Notes under the pieces: generated by a model | The model's database searches: none | What the model was told of the DNA's origin: nothing | Seen by the model: only the letters and a program-made list of their open reading frames with translations | Shown: positions 28,902 to 38,824 of the stretch, in pieces | How the letters are laid out: each line of letters starts with the position of its first letter | Position numbering within the stretch: the first letter of the stretch is position 1 | Program-made: the position numbers and the translations under genes | Source: Salinisphaeraceae bacterium | GTDB lineage: Bacteria; Pseudomonadota; Gammaproteobacteria; Nevskiales; Salinisphaeraceae | Assembly (NCBI GenBank): GCA_002683405.1 | Contig: NYTH01000037.1 | Span: 48,174 to 112,173 of the forward strand | Length of the DNA stretch: 64,000 nucleotides | Direction of reading: 5' to 3'

Positions 28902-29030
28902 TTTTCATGCTCTATTTCCACCGCAAATCGCTGGTGGATTCGGCAGTGGCCCTGCTCAGGCTGCGGTTCTCGCAGATCGGCGGCGTCTGGCAGCTGAGAT
29001 ATTGGCGATCGACGGCCGTGACCGCGCGTC
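28902..29030 (+). pseudogene. Decayed fragment of a cusA-type gene
   Basis: About 130 bases closely match the intact cusA around 18772-18900. FMLYFHRKSL is identical in translation, followed by diverged VDSAVALLRLRFSQIGGVW against METAVVMLALPFSLIGSVW. Similarity is lost after about 40 codons. There is no start, no stop and no remaining pump gene. It marks a former second copy or a rearrangement breakpoint. Confidence 0.8.
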
Positions 29031-29051
29031 TCTTCTGCAAGGGGCTGTAAC

Positions 29052-29083
29052 TTGACCTTGGACTGCGCTACAGGCTCTAGACT
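29052..29083 (+). promoter_or_regulatory. Candidate MerR-family promoter
   Basis: -35 TTGACC (29052-29057) and -10 TAGACT (29078-29083) are separated by 20 bases, with a partial dyad (CCTTGGA...CTACAGG) in the spacer. This resembles metal-responsive MerR-family promoters of the Cd/Pb/Co group. It lies about 40 bases before the 29-codon ORF at 29121. Confidence 0.45.
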
Positions 29084-29120
29084 GATTACCGCACATTCAC
29101 ACGACAGAGGTCACTTGTAT

Positions 29121-29210
29121 ATGAAAACCGCATTGATCTGGGCCAGCGCCGTGGGGACCACGCTCTTGGCCACCGCCACTATTGCCATGGCCGCCTGCCC
29201 CTTCTGCTAA
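29121..29210 (+). CDS. Micro-peptide: signal sequence ending in CPFC
   Basis: A 29-codon ORF: a basic start (MKTALIW), a hydrophobic stretch with an AMA signal-peptidase site, then only ACPFC before the stop. It is preceded by GACAGAGG and a MerR-type promoter. If translated it would release a tiny CxxC peptide in the periplasm, or act as a leader peptide for the copper genes downstream. No family recognised. Confidence 0.45.
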   Translation: MKTALIWASAVGTTLLATATIAMAACPFC

Positions 29211-29286
29211 TCCTCAGCTCTGGCCTGATCCGTAGAAATCCTGAAATCGCTTGGCCGGCGCAATACTGTGTGAGAACGTGAATTGC

Positions 29287-29655
29287 ATGTTGCGCCAATT
29301 GTTGATAGCAGTGCTGCTAGTACAAACCTTCGCCGGTCAAGCGGTGGGGGTGGAAATGCGGTGCCTGCACGCTGACGCTTCCGCGGCTGATGTGGCAGCG
29401 AACGATGCTCACGCGCTTCACAAAAACCACCGCATCGAGGCAGACGCCGGCAACGGCGTTGTCGACAACGATGCAGACGACTGCGGTTGTATGTGTGACG
29501 TTGTGGGCCATTGCTCGCTCGCAACCGGTCTGCAGTCCCTCTCGCCCGCAATTGCCCCCGCGATTTCCTTGGCCATGCCGCCCGGGCATCCAGCCGCATT
29601 TACAAAGCCTGCATACGCTCCCGCCATCTACCATCCACCCTCCTTGGCTGTATAG
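29287..29655 (+). CDS. Secreted small protein with Cys/His residues
   Basis: A 122-residue exported protein; ATG 29287 starts a clear signal peptide (LLIAVLLVQTFAGQAVG). The mature part has scattered histidines and a DDCGCMCDVVGHCS cluster near residue 77, then a Pro/Ala-rich tail. It resembles, in layout rather than sequence, the Cys-rich proteins heading the operons at 11942 and 51671. By context it may be a periplasmic metal-binding or sensing protein. Start and function are tentative. Confidence 0.6.
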   Translation: MLRQLLIAVLLVQTFAGQAVGVEMRCLHADASAADVAANDAHALHKNHRIEADAGNGVVDNDADDCGCMCDVVGHCSLATGLQSLSPAIAPAISLAMPPGHPAAFTKPAYAPAIYHPPSLAV

Positions 29656-29820
29656 GCATTCGCCGCGATTCCGTCCGGGATCGATATAACACCGCAAACG
29701 TCAGGCTAAGAGCCTGTATAGCGCCTGTCTTTCCAAGACAAGGTCAGCTGCCGTGATTACCAGGCATTAACGACGCGCCATACGTCATTCTGCCGAATAT
29801 CCGGCTAAGGAGTACAACTC

Positions 29821-30405
29821 ATGAAAATAATCAAAGTAGTGCTTGTGACACTCGTCATCAGTTCACTGATCGGGGTTTTTGCCATCGGTGTCTATATGGC
29901 TTCCGGCGGTTACAACGTGGCCGCCACCGCCCCTCATACTCCGCCGGTGAAGTGGCTGCTCGGAACAGCGGTCCATCGTTCCATCGCCGTTCGAAGTGCA
30001 GACATCAAGGTGCCTTTGCTGGGCAATGCGACCCAGTTGCGTCAAGGCGCACGTAGCTATGAGGTCATGTGCGCGAGCTGCCACGCGCCGCCAGGACGGC
30101 GCACTACGGCGTTGGCTCGCGGCCTGTATCCGGCCCCGCCCGACCTGACGCATACCGCGGAGCACCACTCGCCTGAGTATGTGTTCTGGGCGGTCAAGCA
30201 CGGGATCAAGGCCAGCGGCATGCCGGCCTGGGGCCCTACTCACGATGACGCGGATTTATGGCCGATCGTGGCGCTGGTAATGGCCTTTCCCGGCATGGAC
30301 GCGGCCACTTACGAACGACTTTCCACGAGCACCGCCGACGCCGGCGCGCAATCGCACCCGCAGGAACCTGGTGCGTCAGCGCACCAACATGATCACGCGC
30401 ACTGA
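29821..30405 (+). CDS. Membrane-anchored c-type cytochrome
   Basis: A 194-residue protein with an N-terminal membrane anchor (VVLVTLVISSLIGVFAIGVYM), a single haem-binding CASCH (near residue 84) and a likely distal Met ligand in SGMPAWGP. The C-terminus ends in HQHDHAH. AAGGAG precedes the ATG. Periplasmic, probably an electron carrier in copper or other redox metal handling next to CopA. It begins a tight run of copper genes (30 bases to the permease). Confidence 0.85.
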   Translation: MKIIKVVLVTLVISSLIGVFAIGVYMASGGYNVAATAPHTPPVKWLLGTAVHRSIAVRSADIKVPLLGNATQLRQGARSYEVMCASCHAPPGRRTTALARGLYPAPPDLTHTAEHHSPEYVFWAVKHGIKASGMPAWGPTHDDADLWPIVALVMAFPGMDAATYERLSTSTADAGAQSHPQEPGASAHQHDHAH

Positions 30406-30435
30406 TTTATTAGAAACCCTTGAAGAGCAATTGAA

Positions 30436-31650
<1,215 letters not shown>

Positions 31651-31666
31651 CCCAACGGAGCATTGC

Positions 31667-33598
31667 ATGAAAGACCGAACACATGACCGCGAGCGCCGGC
31701 AGTTACTGCAGGCGCTCGCCGCTGCCGGCCTGCTGACCGGTTTCGAAAGCCTGTTGCCTGCCTACGCGCGGCAAGCCGATGGCGGCCGGCCGGTGCATCT
31801 GGATACCAGCGCCGCTCAGGTGCCCGGCGGCCCCGGACGCGACGTGACCATGGATATACACGTGCGCGAAGAGCGCATCGACATCGCCGGCGGCCAGGCC
31901 TCCGCGCTGACGCTCAATCACAGCGTCCCGGGCCCCATCGTGGAGCTTTGGGAGGGCTACAACGCCCATCTGCGCGTACACAACCATCTGCGCGAATCCA
32001 CGTCGATTCACTGGCACGGTCTGCTGCTGCCATTCACTATGGACGGTGTTCCCGGCGTTGCCTTTCCGGGCATCGAACCCGGTGACGTGTTCCACGTGGA
32101 CTTCCCTGTGCGTCAGTACGGCACCTACTGGTACCACAGTCACACCGGCCTGCAGGAACAGCGCGGCCACTATGGCCCCATCGTGATTCACCCCGCGCAC
32201 AGCTACGAAGACGGGGTAGATAGAGAATACGTGGTGGTCTTGAGCGACTGGACCTTCGAGGATCCGCACCGGGTGATGGCGCGCCTGAAAAAACTCAGCG
32301 ACTACTATAACTTCAGCCAGCGCACGCTCGACGATTTTGCCGAAGACGTAGCCGAGGCCGGCCTGGGGCCCACCATTCAGGATCGGCTGGGCTGGGGCAA
32401 CATGCGCATGAGCCCGCGGGATATCGCCGATGTGACCGGTTACCGCTATACCTACCTCATGAATGGCATGCATGCGGACGCCAACTGGACGGCGCTGTTT
32501 AGCCCGGGTGAGCGCATTCGTCTGCGGGTCATCAACGCCTCGGCGATGAGTTACTTCAACGTGCGTATCCCCGGCCTGCCGATGACCGTGGTGGCCAGCG
32601 ACGGTCAGAACGTGGAACCGGTGGAAACCGACGAGTTCCAGATCGGCGTGGCCGAGCGTTTCGACGTGGTGGTCGAGCCCACGGCCGACCAGGCCTACAC
32701 CCTGATGGCCGAGTCCATGGATCGCAGCGGCTACGCCCGCGGCACGCTGGCACCCCGGCCCGGCATGGCCGCCGCGGTGCCGCCCCTGCGTGCCCAACCC
32801 AACCGCACCATGGTGGATATGGGCATGGACATGGACATGGAAATGATGGGTATGGACATGAAGGGCATGTCCGGTTCCAAAGGCGGTGGAATGTCGTCAA
32901 TGGAGCACAAGGGCCATGCCATGGAAACCATGGCCGGTGACAAGGGTGGCATGAAGGGCATGGACCACGGTGAAATGAAAATGCAGGGCATGTCAGGCAA
33001 GGGCGCGGACAACAGCCTTGCCATGATGGAACCCGCCGGTCCGATCATCGCCCGTCACGGCCCGGACCAGCACGGACCCGGCAACATTACCGTGGCCAAC
33101 GTGCAGCGCGACCGATTGGCTGAACGCGGCACCGGCTTACAGGACGTATCGCACCGCGTACTCACCTACAGCCAGTTGCGCAACACCAAGCGAATGGCGG
33201 ACACGCGCGAACCCGCCAAGACCATCGAGTTGCACCTGACCGGCAACATGGACCGCTATATGTGGTCATTCGACGGCGTGAAATACAGCGATACCGACAG
33301 CCCCATCGACTTCCCCTACAACGAGCGGGTGCGGCTGATCTTGGTCAACGACACCATGATGGAGCATCCCATCCATCTCCACGGCATGTTCATGGAGTTG
33401 GAGAACGGACAGGGCGATTACCTGCCGTTCAAGGACACCATCAGCGTGTTGGCTGCCTCACGGGTATCACTGCTGGTCACCGCCAACGAGCCGGGCCGCT
33501 GGGCCTTTCACTGTCATTTTCTGTATCACATGGACATGGGCATGTTCCGCGTTGTGCGCGTGGGTCCGCGTCCCAGCCAGGAGAACACCGATGTTTAG
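31667..33598 (+). CDS. copA: Multicopper oxidase CopA (copper resistance)
   Basis: A 643-residue periplasmic multicopper oxidase, probably oxidising Cu(I) to Cu(II). A Tat signal with twin arginines (RERRQLLQALAAAGLL) starts at residue ~8. Copper sites: IHWHGLL, WYHSHTGLQEQRG, HPIHLHGMF and HCHFLYHMDMGMF give the type 1, 2 and 3 ligands. A Met-rich stretch at ~385-440 (runs such as MGMDMDMEMMGMD) is the extra copper-binding region of PcoA/CopA proteins. ATG 31667 is chosen for its GGAG and signal peptide. The stop overlaps copB by 8 bases. Confidence 0.95.
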   Translation: MKDRTHDRERRQLLQALAAAGLLTGFESLLPAYARQADGGRPVHLDTSAAQVPGGPGRDVTMDIHVREERIDIAGGQASALTLNHSVPGPIVELWEGYNAHLRVHNHLRESTSIHWHGLLLPFTMDGVPGVAFPGIEPGDVFHVDFPVRQYGTYWYHSHTGLQEQRGHYGPIVIHPAHSYEDGVDREYVVVLSDWTFEDPHRVMARLKKLSDYYNFSQRTLDDFAEDVAEAGLGPTIQDRLGWGNMRMSPRDIADVTGYRYTYLMNGMHADANWTALFSPGERIRLRVINASAMSYFNVRIPGLPMTVVASDGQNVEPVETDEFQIGVAERFDVVVEPTADQAYTLMAESMDRSGYARGTLAPRPGMAAAVPPLRAQPNRTMVDMGMDMDMEMMGMDMKGMSGSKGGGMSSMEHKGHAMETMAGDKGGMKGMDHGEMKMQGMSGKGADNSLAMMEPAGPIIARHGPDQHGPGNITVANVQRDRLAERGTGLQDVSHRVLTYSQLRNTKRMADTREPAKTIELHLTGNMDRYMWSFDGVKYSDTDSPIDFPYNERVRLILVNDTMMEHPIHLHGMFMELENGQGDYLPFKDTISVLAASRVSLLVTANEPGRWAFHCHFLYHMDMGMFRVVRVGPRPSQENTDV

Positions 33599-34412
33599 CA
33601 GCCGTAAATTGCTCATTGCCAGCGTGTGGGTTATTTGCCTGGCGATTCCTGCGCAGACCTGGGCGGAGAGCAAACCGCTGCCCGGCGAGAATGCCGACCC
33701 CGAAGCCATCTACCCGCCGGGCGAGCGCAACCCCAACAGCGGTGCGCCGGCGGAGTGGCCCAAGATCACCATGGATCAGGAAAAGTTCGCCTTCGCACTG
33801 GTGGACCGCCTGGAATACGGTGACACCGAAGGCGTCAACAACTATCTGTGGGACGCTCAGGGCTGGATCGGCGGTGATACCAATAAGTTCTGGTGGAAGA
33901 CCGAAGGCGAAGGCCCGGAGCGAGGTGCAGGCCCCGAGAACACCGAGTTCCAGGCCCTGTATAACCGCATGATCAGCCCTTTCTGGGGCCTCCAGGCCGG
34001 CCTGCGCTACGATACCAACCCCGGCCCCGACCGAGGCTTCGCGGTATTGGGTATCCAGGGACTCGCCCCTTACTGGTTCGAGTCTGACACCGCACTGTTT
34101 GTCAGCGACGACGGCAAGGTCAGTTTTCGCGGCGAATTCGAGTACGAAATCCTGCTCACCCAGCGGCTAATTTTGCAACCGCGCCTGGAATTCAATGCCA
34201 GCGCCCAGAACGTGCCCGAATACGGCCTGGGACAAGGCCTCAATGACACCGAGATGGGTTTGCGCCTGCGCTACGAGATCAAGCGCGAATTCGCCCCCTA
34301 CATCGGTGTGCGCTACGAAGCGCTGTACGGCGAGACCGAAGATATTGCCCAGCGCGCGGGCGAGGCCACCTCGTCCACCAATTTCGTGATCGGGGTGCGG
34401 GCATGGTACTAA
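33591..34412 (+). CDS. copB: Copper resistance outer-membrane protein CopB
   Basis: A 273-residue outer-membrane beta-barrel with a signal peptide (LLIASVWVICLAIPAQTWA). The body shows CopB features: FALVDRLEYGDTEG, WDAQGWIGGDTNKFWWKTEGEG, LQAGLRYDTNPGPDRGFAVLG, then alternating strands ending in an aromatic residue (VIGVRAWY), the barrel-assembly signal. The usual Met-rich N-terminal stretch of plasmid CopB/PcoB is absent. The start codon overlaps the copA stop and its own stop overlaps the DUF411 gene. Probably binds or passes copper at the outer membrane. Confidence 0.93.
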   Translation: MFSSRKLLIASVWVICLAIPAQTWAESKPLPGENADPEAIYPPGERNPNSGAPAEWPKITMDQEKFAFALVDRLEYGDTEGVNNYLWDAQGWIGGDTNKFWWKTEGEGPERGAGPENTEFQALYNRMISPFWGLQAGLRYDTNPGPDRGFAVLGIQGLAPYWFESDTALFVSDDGKVSFRGEFEYEILLTQRLILQPRLEFNASAQNVPEYGLGQGLNDTEMGLRLRYEIKREFAPYIGVRYEALYGETEDIAQRAGEATSSTNFVIGVRAWY

Positions 34413-34900
34413 CGAACAAGGCCAAGCTGCGGCTAGCGATGTCGGCGCTGGCGTTCGGCTTGATCGACTTAAGCGGCTGCGTTGAGCAGGAGCCTGCCAG
34501 TAGCGACAGCGATCTACCAGACGCCATTGTCTATAAAACCCCGACCTGTGGCTGTTGCCAGAAATGGGTCGAGCATCTGCAAGACCATGGCTTCGCCGTG
34601 CAAACCCGGGACACCGGGCAGTTGACCGCCATTAAGGATGAGTACGGACTGCCCGGCGATATGCGCTCCTGTCATACCGCGGAAATCGATGGGTATGTAA
34701 TCGAAGGCCACGTCCCGGCGGCCGACATTAAACGTTTGCTGCGCGAGCGGCCGCAGGCCAAGGGTCTGGCCGTCCCAGGCATGCCGCTCGGCTCCCCCGG
34801 CATGGAGGTAGACGAGCGCCGCCAAGCCTATACGGTCTGGCTGCTGAGAGCGGATAACCCCGAGGCCTTCAATAACTATCCGGCGCGTAACCTTGAATAG
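34403..34900 (+). CDS. DUF411 (CopG-like) copper lipoprotein
   Basis: A 165-residue exported protein with lipobox LSGC, then a DUF411 domain: YKTPTCGCCQKWVEHL (CxCC metal or redox site), the later cysteine in DMRSCHTAEIDGYVIEGHVPA, and GLAVPGMPLGSPGMEV. Family members (CopG) accompany CopAB and bind copper in the periplasm, possibly shuttling redox states. It overlaps copB by 10 bases. Confidence 0.88.
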   Translation: MVLTNKAKLRLAMSALAFGLIDLSGCVEQEPASSDSDLPDAIVYKTPTCGCCQKWVEHLQDHGFAVQTRDTGQLTAIKDEYGLPGDMRSCHTAEIDGYVIEGHVPAADIKRLLRERPQAKGLAVPGMPLGSPGMEVDERRQAYTVWLLRADNPEAFNNYPARNLE

Positions 34901-34984
34901 GAGGCAGCATATACCCGGGCTCGGGCAGGGGCTGGTTAATTTTCGTCGGCATGCAAGGTTTGGCTCTCCCGGGAACAATCCGCC

Positions 34985-35422
34985 GTGAGCCTTTCCATTG
35001 GCCAACTCGCCAGCAAAGCCCACACCACGGTGGAGACCATCCGCTACTACGAACGCTGCGGCGTCATACCGGAGCCCCCACGAACATCCAGTGGCCATCG
35101 CCGCTACCCGGCGAATGCAACCCAACGCCTGCATTTCGTCAAGCGCGCAAAAACCTTGGGCTTTACCTTGGACGAGATCATGACGTTGCTGGAATTGAAC
35201 GACGGCGGCGGCGACCGCGCGCAGGTCAAATCCACGGCACAGGATAAGTTGGCTGAGCTTGACGCCCGAATCCGGCATCTAAGGCGCATGCGCTCGGCCC
35301 TAGCAAAGCTCGAAAGGCAATGCTCCGGCACCGGCCCGGTCGCCGGCTGCCCGATTATCGAGGCCCTGAGCGACGATAGATCCGGTTTTTTCAATTCAGC
35401 GGAATCCCCGCTTGACTCCTGA
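34985..35422 (+). CDS. MerR-family metal-responsive regulator
   Basis: A 145-residue activator, GTG start. The N-terminal winged helix SIGQLASKAHTTVETIRYYE closely follows mercury-type MerR, and FVKRAKTLGFTLDEIMTLLEL is the linker to the dimerisation helix. The C-terminal metal loop keeps C113 and C122 with the 9-residue spacing of MerR (C117/C126). The third ligand (MerR C82) is replaced within DGGGDRAQ, so the metal specificity is altered or lost. It is not adjacent to an obvious own promoter target; the mer-type operator at 11833 and the MerR-type promoter at 29052 are candidate sites. Confidence 0.85.
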   Translation: MSLSIGQLASKAHTTVETIRYYERCGVIPEPPRTSSGHRRYPANATQRLHFVKRAKTLGFTLDEIMTLLELNDGGGDRAQVKSTAQDKLAELDARIRHLRRMRSALAKLERQCSGTGPVAGCPIIEALSDDRSGFFNSAESPLDS

Positions 35423-35548
35423 GCAGACTACGGCATTAGGATAAAAATCAAACGCGCCACCGCTGTTCTCTTCGATCTCACAAGTGGGCTCTGGCAGCAA
35501 ACGCTGTCTCGCGGCAGATCGACACATTTCAAGCAAGGAGCGTTATTT

Positions 35549-36265
35549 ATGAAACGCCAAGCAGCACTAACATTAGGACTGATCATGGCTTCCGGCGTTG
35601 CTGTCGCCAGCGACGGCAACATAGTGACCAATTCGCTTTACAGCGGGGCTGGCACGGCCGATGCGCTGACCACCAGCGGCGGGGCCGGCAACTTCAACCT
35701 GGAAGGCCAGAGCCGCGCCCTGGTCGGCGACGCCAATGCGGCTGGTGCCGATACCTTGACCAGCAGCATCCCCGGCAGCGACAGCCTGTCGACGGGCGGT
35801 GCGTCTGACGGTAGCACCGCGGGCGTTGAAGACGCCGTGCTCTTTGGTTTGACTGAAGGCTCGGAAGTCACCACCGACGCCACGGTTGAGGGTTCGGAAA
35901 CCACCACTGACGCCATCATCGATGGCCAGGATGTGTTGTTCGAATCGGCCAACCGCGGCAGCGAGGGCGCCAGCATGCCGATCGGTGAGTTGGGCGACGA
36001 CGTCGCCGCCGAACTGCGTGCCGGCCAGCAGGAATTCGCATCGGCCGTTAACGACGGTCAGGACGAGTTCGCCGCAGCCGTATCCGGCAGTTCAAATGCC
36101 GACTCGAACGGCACTGCCCGCGCCAACGCGCAAGCCTCAGACGACGAAGGCAACCGTAGCGAAACCAGCGCGTCCGCAAGCGAAGACGAGGCCGACGTCG
36201 ATAGTGACAACCAGGCCGAAGATTCCGGGTCTTTCAGCTTGTCATCCCTCGACTCGGGCTTGTAA
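35549..36265 (+). CDS. Acidic low-complexity secreted protein
   Basis: A 238-residue protein with a typical signal peptide (LTLGLIMASGVAVAS) behind AAGGAG. The mature chain is rich in Asp, Glu, Ser, Ala, Gly and Thr, has no cysteine, and carries internal near-repeats (GSEVTTDATVEGSETTTDAI; QQEFASAVNDGQDEFAAAV). Probably exported, flexible and strongly negatively charged, compatible with metal buffering or matrix function. No family recognised. It ends the copper cluster and is followed by a terminator. Confidence 0.65.
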   Translation: MKRQAALTLGLIMASGVAVASDGNIVTNSLYSGAGTADALTTSGGAGNFNLEGQSRALVGDANAAGADTLTSSIPGSDSLSTGGASDGSTAGVEDAVLFGLTEGSEVTTDATVEGSETTTDAIIDGQDVLFESANRGSEGASMPIGELGDDVAAELRAGQQEFASAVNDGQDEFAAAVSGSSNADSNGTARANAQASDDEGNRSETSASASEDEADVDSDNQAEDSGSFSLSSLDSGL

Positions 36266-36306
36266 TCCCCACTTCTCCTCCCCCTTGGACTCATGTCAAG
36301 GGTTTC

Positions 36307-36337
36307 GGCGCCGGCCGGTATAGGCTGGCGCCTTTTT
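36307..36337 (+). terminator. Rho-independent terminator
   Basis: GGCGCCGGCC pairs with GGCTGGCGCC (one mismatch) across a 6-base loop and is followed by TTTTT. It ends the copper cluster transcripts. Confidence 0.8.
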
Positions 36338-36502
36338 ATTTCTAACAGCATAGATACTTTCTCATCTGAGATTGATGTTGAATAGTTGCCAAATCATTTC
36401 CATTTTCCAACTTATGAACTTTCTTGATTATGTACAAAGCTCAGCCCGGGTCACAGACTGACCCAGCGGGTACGGACAATAAAGCCATGACTTGCAAGGA
36501 GA

Positions 36503-37338
36503 ATGGTCATGGCAATCAACCAGGTACAGATGCAGCCGGGCTTGTCGCTGGTGGAGTTCATGCAACGCTACGGTAGCCAGTCACAATGCGAGCAAGCCCT
36601 GGCCACGGCTCGTTGGCCCAATGGGTTTGTCTGTCCGGCCTGTCGATCCAATCTGCACACGCGATTCGAGCGAGATGATCGAGGTTACTGGCAGTGCCGG
36701 CGTTGCCGACATCAAACTACGGTGACCGCGGGCACGATCTTCGCCTCGAGCAAGCTAGCCCTGACCACCTGGTTTCTGGCCATGCATTTACTCACGCAGG
36801 CCAAGAACAACGTCTCGGCTTTGGAATTGCGGCGCCAGCTCGGGGTGAACTGGCGCACGGCCTGGCGGATCAAGCACAAGCTCATGCAGGTCATGCTCGA
36901 ACGCGAGTCGCGTCGGCAGTTATCCGGCCGTGTCGAGATCGACGATGCGTATCTGGGCGGCGAACGCACCGCCGAACCGGGTAAAGCGGGGCGTGGATCG
37001 CCCAACAAGGTGCCCTTTGTGATCGCGGTATCCACGCTCGACCAGGACAAACCGCATCAAGTGGTCCTGCATTGCACGTCGTTTACCACCGAGAATATTC
37101 GCGACTGGGCCAATGCCTCGCTGTGTGGCGACACCGAGACCGTGTCGGACGGCTTGCTGGCCTTTCGAGCGTTGCGCGAGGAGGTGGCCAGCCATCATGT
37201 CATTATTACGGGCTCCGGCCGCGCCGCGGCCCAGCATCCCGAGTTTCGATGGGTCAATACCCTGTTGGGCAATCTGAAAACGGCCATCAACGGCACCTAT
37301 CACGGCTTCAAGTTCGCCAAGTACGCACCACGTGAAGT
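36503..37338 (+). mobile_element. IS1595-family transposase, 3'-truncated
   Basis: Transposase with an N-terminal zinc ribbon (FVCPACRSN ... YWQCRRCRHQ) and an ISXO2-type catalytic domain (EIDDAYLGGER; SDGLLAF; VNTLLGNLKTAINGTYHGF), the hallmark of IS1595 elements. Homology stops at FKFAKYA, where the IS481 inverted repeat begins; the reading frame runs on 31 bases to an artefactual stop at 37369. An ATG at 36509 has better spacing from AAGGAG than the one at 36503. The 5' end of the element was not located. Confidence 0.85.
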
Positions 37339-38564
37339 AGTTGAGTATTTATCCGACACCCGCCCCTGATTGAGCATGCTCAATCAGGGGCGGCCACCGG
37401 GGTCTCCGATAGACTCTTTGTTACCACACACAGAGTAAGAAGGAGGGTCCCCGATGACCACCGAATCACAGAGTACCAAGCGCAAGCTATCGCTGTTACA
37501 ACTGGCCGAGGAACTGGGCAACGTCTCCAAGGCCTGCCAGATCATGGGCTATCACCGAGACACCTTTTACGAGGTCCAGAAAGCCTTCAAGGTGGGCGGC
37601 TTAGCCGCCCTGGTCGAGCAGCGGCGTGGACCGCGTAGCCCCCATCCCAATCGCGTGCCCGAAGCCGTGGAACAGCAGATTCTGGAGTTCTGTCTGCAAA
37701 AGCCCACCTATGGCGCTCAGCGTATCGCCAATGAGTTGCGATTGCAGGGCGTGGACGTCAGCCCCTCGGGCGTACGAGGGGTCTGGCTACGCCACGACCT
37801 GGCTACCCGCTACAAGCGTCTGATGCGGCTGGAGGCGCAGGCACAGGAGCAGACCATTGTCCTGTCCGAGGCACAAATCAGACTGCTGGAACGCCACTCG
37901 CCGGAATTTCGCATGCGTCACGTGGAATCCAGCGCGCCCGGCGAATTGCTTAACCAGGACACGTTCTACTGGGGCACGCTCAAGGGCGTGGGCAAGGTCT
38001 ATGTCCAGGTCGTCATCGACGCCTTCTGCTCACTGGCCTTTACCAAGGTCTATACCTCGAAAATGCCGGTGACGGCCGCGGATTTGCTCTATGACCGCGT
38101 ACTGCCCTTCTACGACGAACTGGGGGTGCCGGTAGGCTCGATCCTGACGGATAACGGCCGTGAATTCTGCGGCAAACCCGAGGCCAACCCCTATGAGCTG
38201 CTGCTGGCTTTGCACGACATCAAGCATCGCACCACCAAGGTCCGCTCACCGCGAACCAATGGTTTTGTCGAGCGCATGAACCGCACCCTGCTCGATGAGC
38301 ACTTCCGTATCAAGGGACGCGAGAAATGGTATGAGCGAGTCGAGGAAATCCAGGCCGATCTGGATGAATTCCTCGAGTTCTACAACCTCAAACGCAGCCA
38401 CCAGGGCTACCGCCTGAAAGGCCGGACGCCGGCTCAGGCGCTACGTGAAGCCCTCAAGTGCAAAAAGCTGCCGCCGATCATTCCGAAAGAGGAGAAATCC
38501 ACCGACAAAAAAGCTGCATAATCCGAGTCGTCGATGACCCCGTGTGTCGGGTAATTACTCAACT
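37339..38564 (+). mobile_element. IS481-family insertion sequence (complete)
   Basis: Bounded by inverted repeats AGTTGAGTATTTATCCGACAC (21 bases, one difference from AGTTGAGTAATTA and two overall) at the left and its counterpart ending at 38564. Flanks do not match: the left flank is IS1595, the right flank IS3, with no target duplication. This suggests recombination between two copies. Confidence 0.75.
37454..38521 (+). CDS. IS481-family transposase
   Basis: A 355-residue DDE transposase. The N-terminal helix-turn-helix region contains GNVSKACQIMGYHRDTFYEV, characteristic of IS481. The integrase core has the catalytic acids in LLNQDTFYWG, SILTDNGREF and GFVERMNRTL, followed by the FYNLKRSHQGYRLKGRTP tail. 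GGAGGG lies just upstream of the ATG. Length and motifs are complete, so it is probably active. Confidence 0.9.
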   Translation: MTTESQSTKRKLSLLQLAEELGNVSKACQIMGYHRDTFYEVQKAFKVGGLAALVEQRRGPRSPHPNRVPEAVEQQILEFCLQKPTYGAQRIANELRLQGVDVSPSGVRGVWLRHDLATRYKRLMRLEAQAQEQTIVLSEAQIRLLERHSPEFRMRHVESSAPGELLNQDTFYWGTLKGVGKVYVQVVIDAFCSLAFTKVYTSKMPVTAADLLYDRVLPFYDELGVPVGSILTDNGREFCGKPEANPYELLLALHDIKHRTTKVRSPRTNGFVERMNRTLLDEHFRIKGREKWYERVEEIQADLDEFLEFYNLKRSHQGYRLKGRTPAQALREALKCKKLPPIIPKEEKSTDKKAA

Positions 38565-38690
38565 TGTACAGGTGAGCTCAACCGCTTCTCGCTTGTACTC
38601 GGGACTGAAATTTCTTCGCTTGGACATAGACACTCCTTTGGGCCATTGTGACCTCTTTCGTAAGTGTCCGTGCTAGCGGGACCGGACCCA
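38565..38690 (-). pseudogene. IS3-family orfA 5' fragment with element end
   Basis: Minus-strand start at 38627 behind AAAGGAG, encoding MSKRRNFSPEYKREAVELTC, the typical N-terminus of IS3-family OrfA. It is cut after 21 codons by the IS481 end. Sequence to the right, through TGGGTCCGGTCCCGCTAGCA (read on the minus strand, from 38690), resembles an IS3 terminal inverted repeat. Confidence 0.75.
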
Positions 38691-38824
38691 TTCATACAGT
38701 CTGCAGTGTACGCATTCCGAATAGAACGTGTTGGTAAAGCAATGTGGTGGCCGCGTATAAATGGGCGGCTACTCAATCATCCAAACTCTACAGTAGACCG
38801 CAAACAACACCAGAGATAAACCTG

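Noticed and set aside
32815..33003. Periodic ATG-rich repeats in copA (and 14000-14600) as a CRISPR-like or satellite array
   Set aside because: They are in-frame methionine codons of Met-rich copper-binding segments; there are no constant repeats with unique spacers.
37333..38570. Target-site duplication around IS481
   Set aside because: Left flank GAAGT and right flank TGTAC do not match in any 4-8 base register. The mismatch is explained better by recombination between copies.
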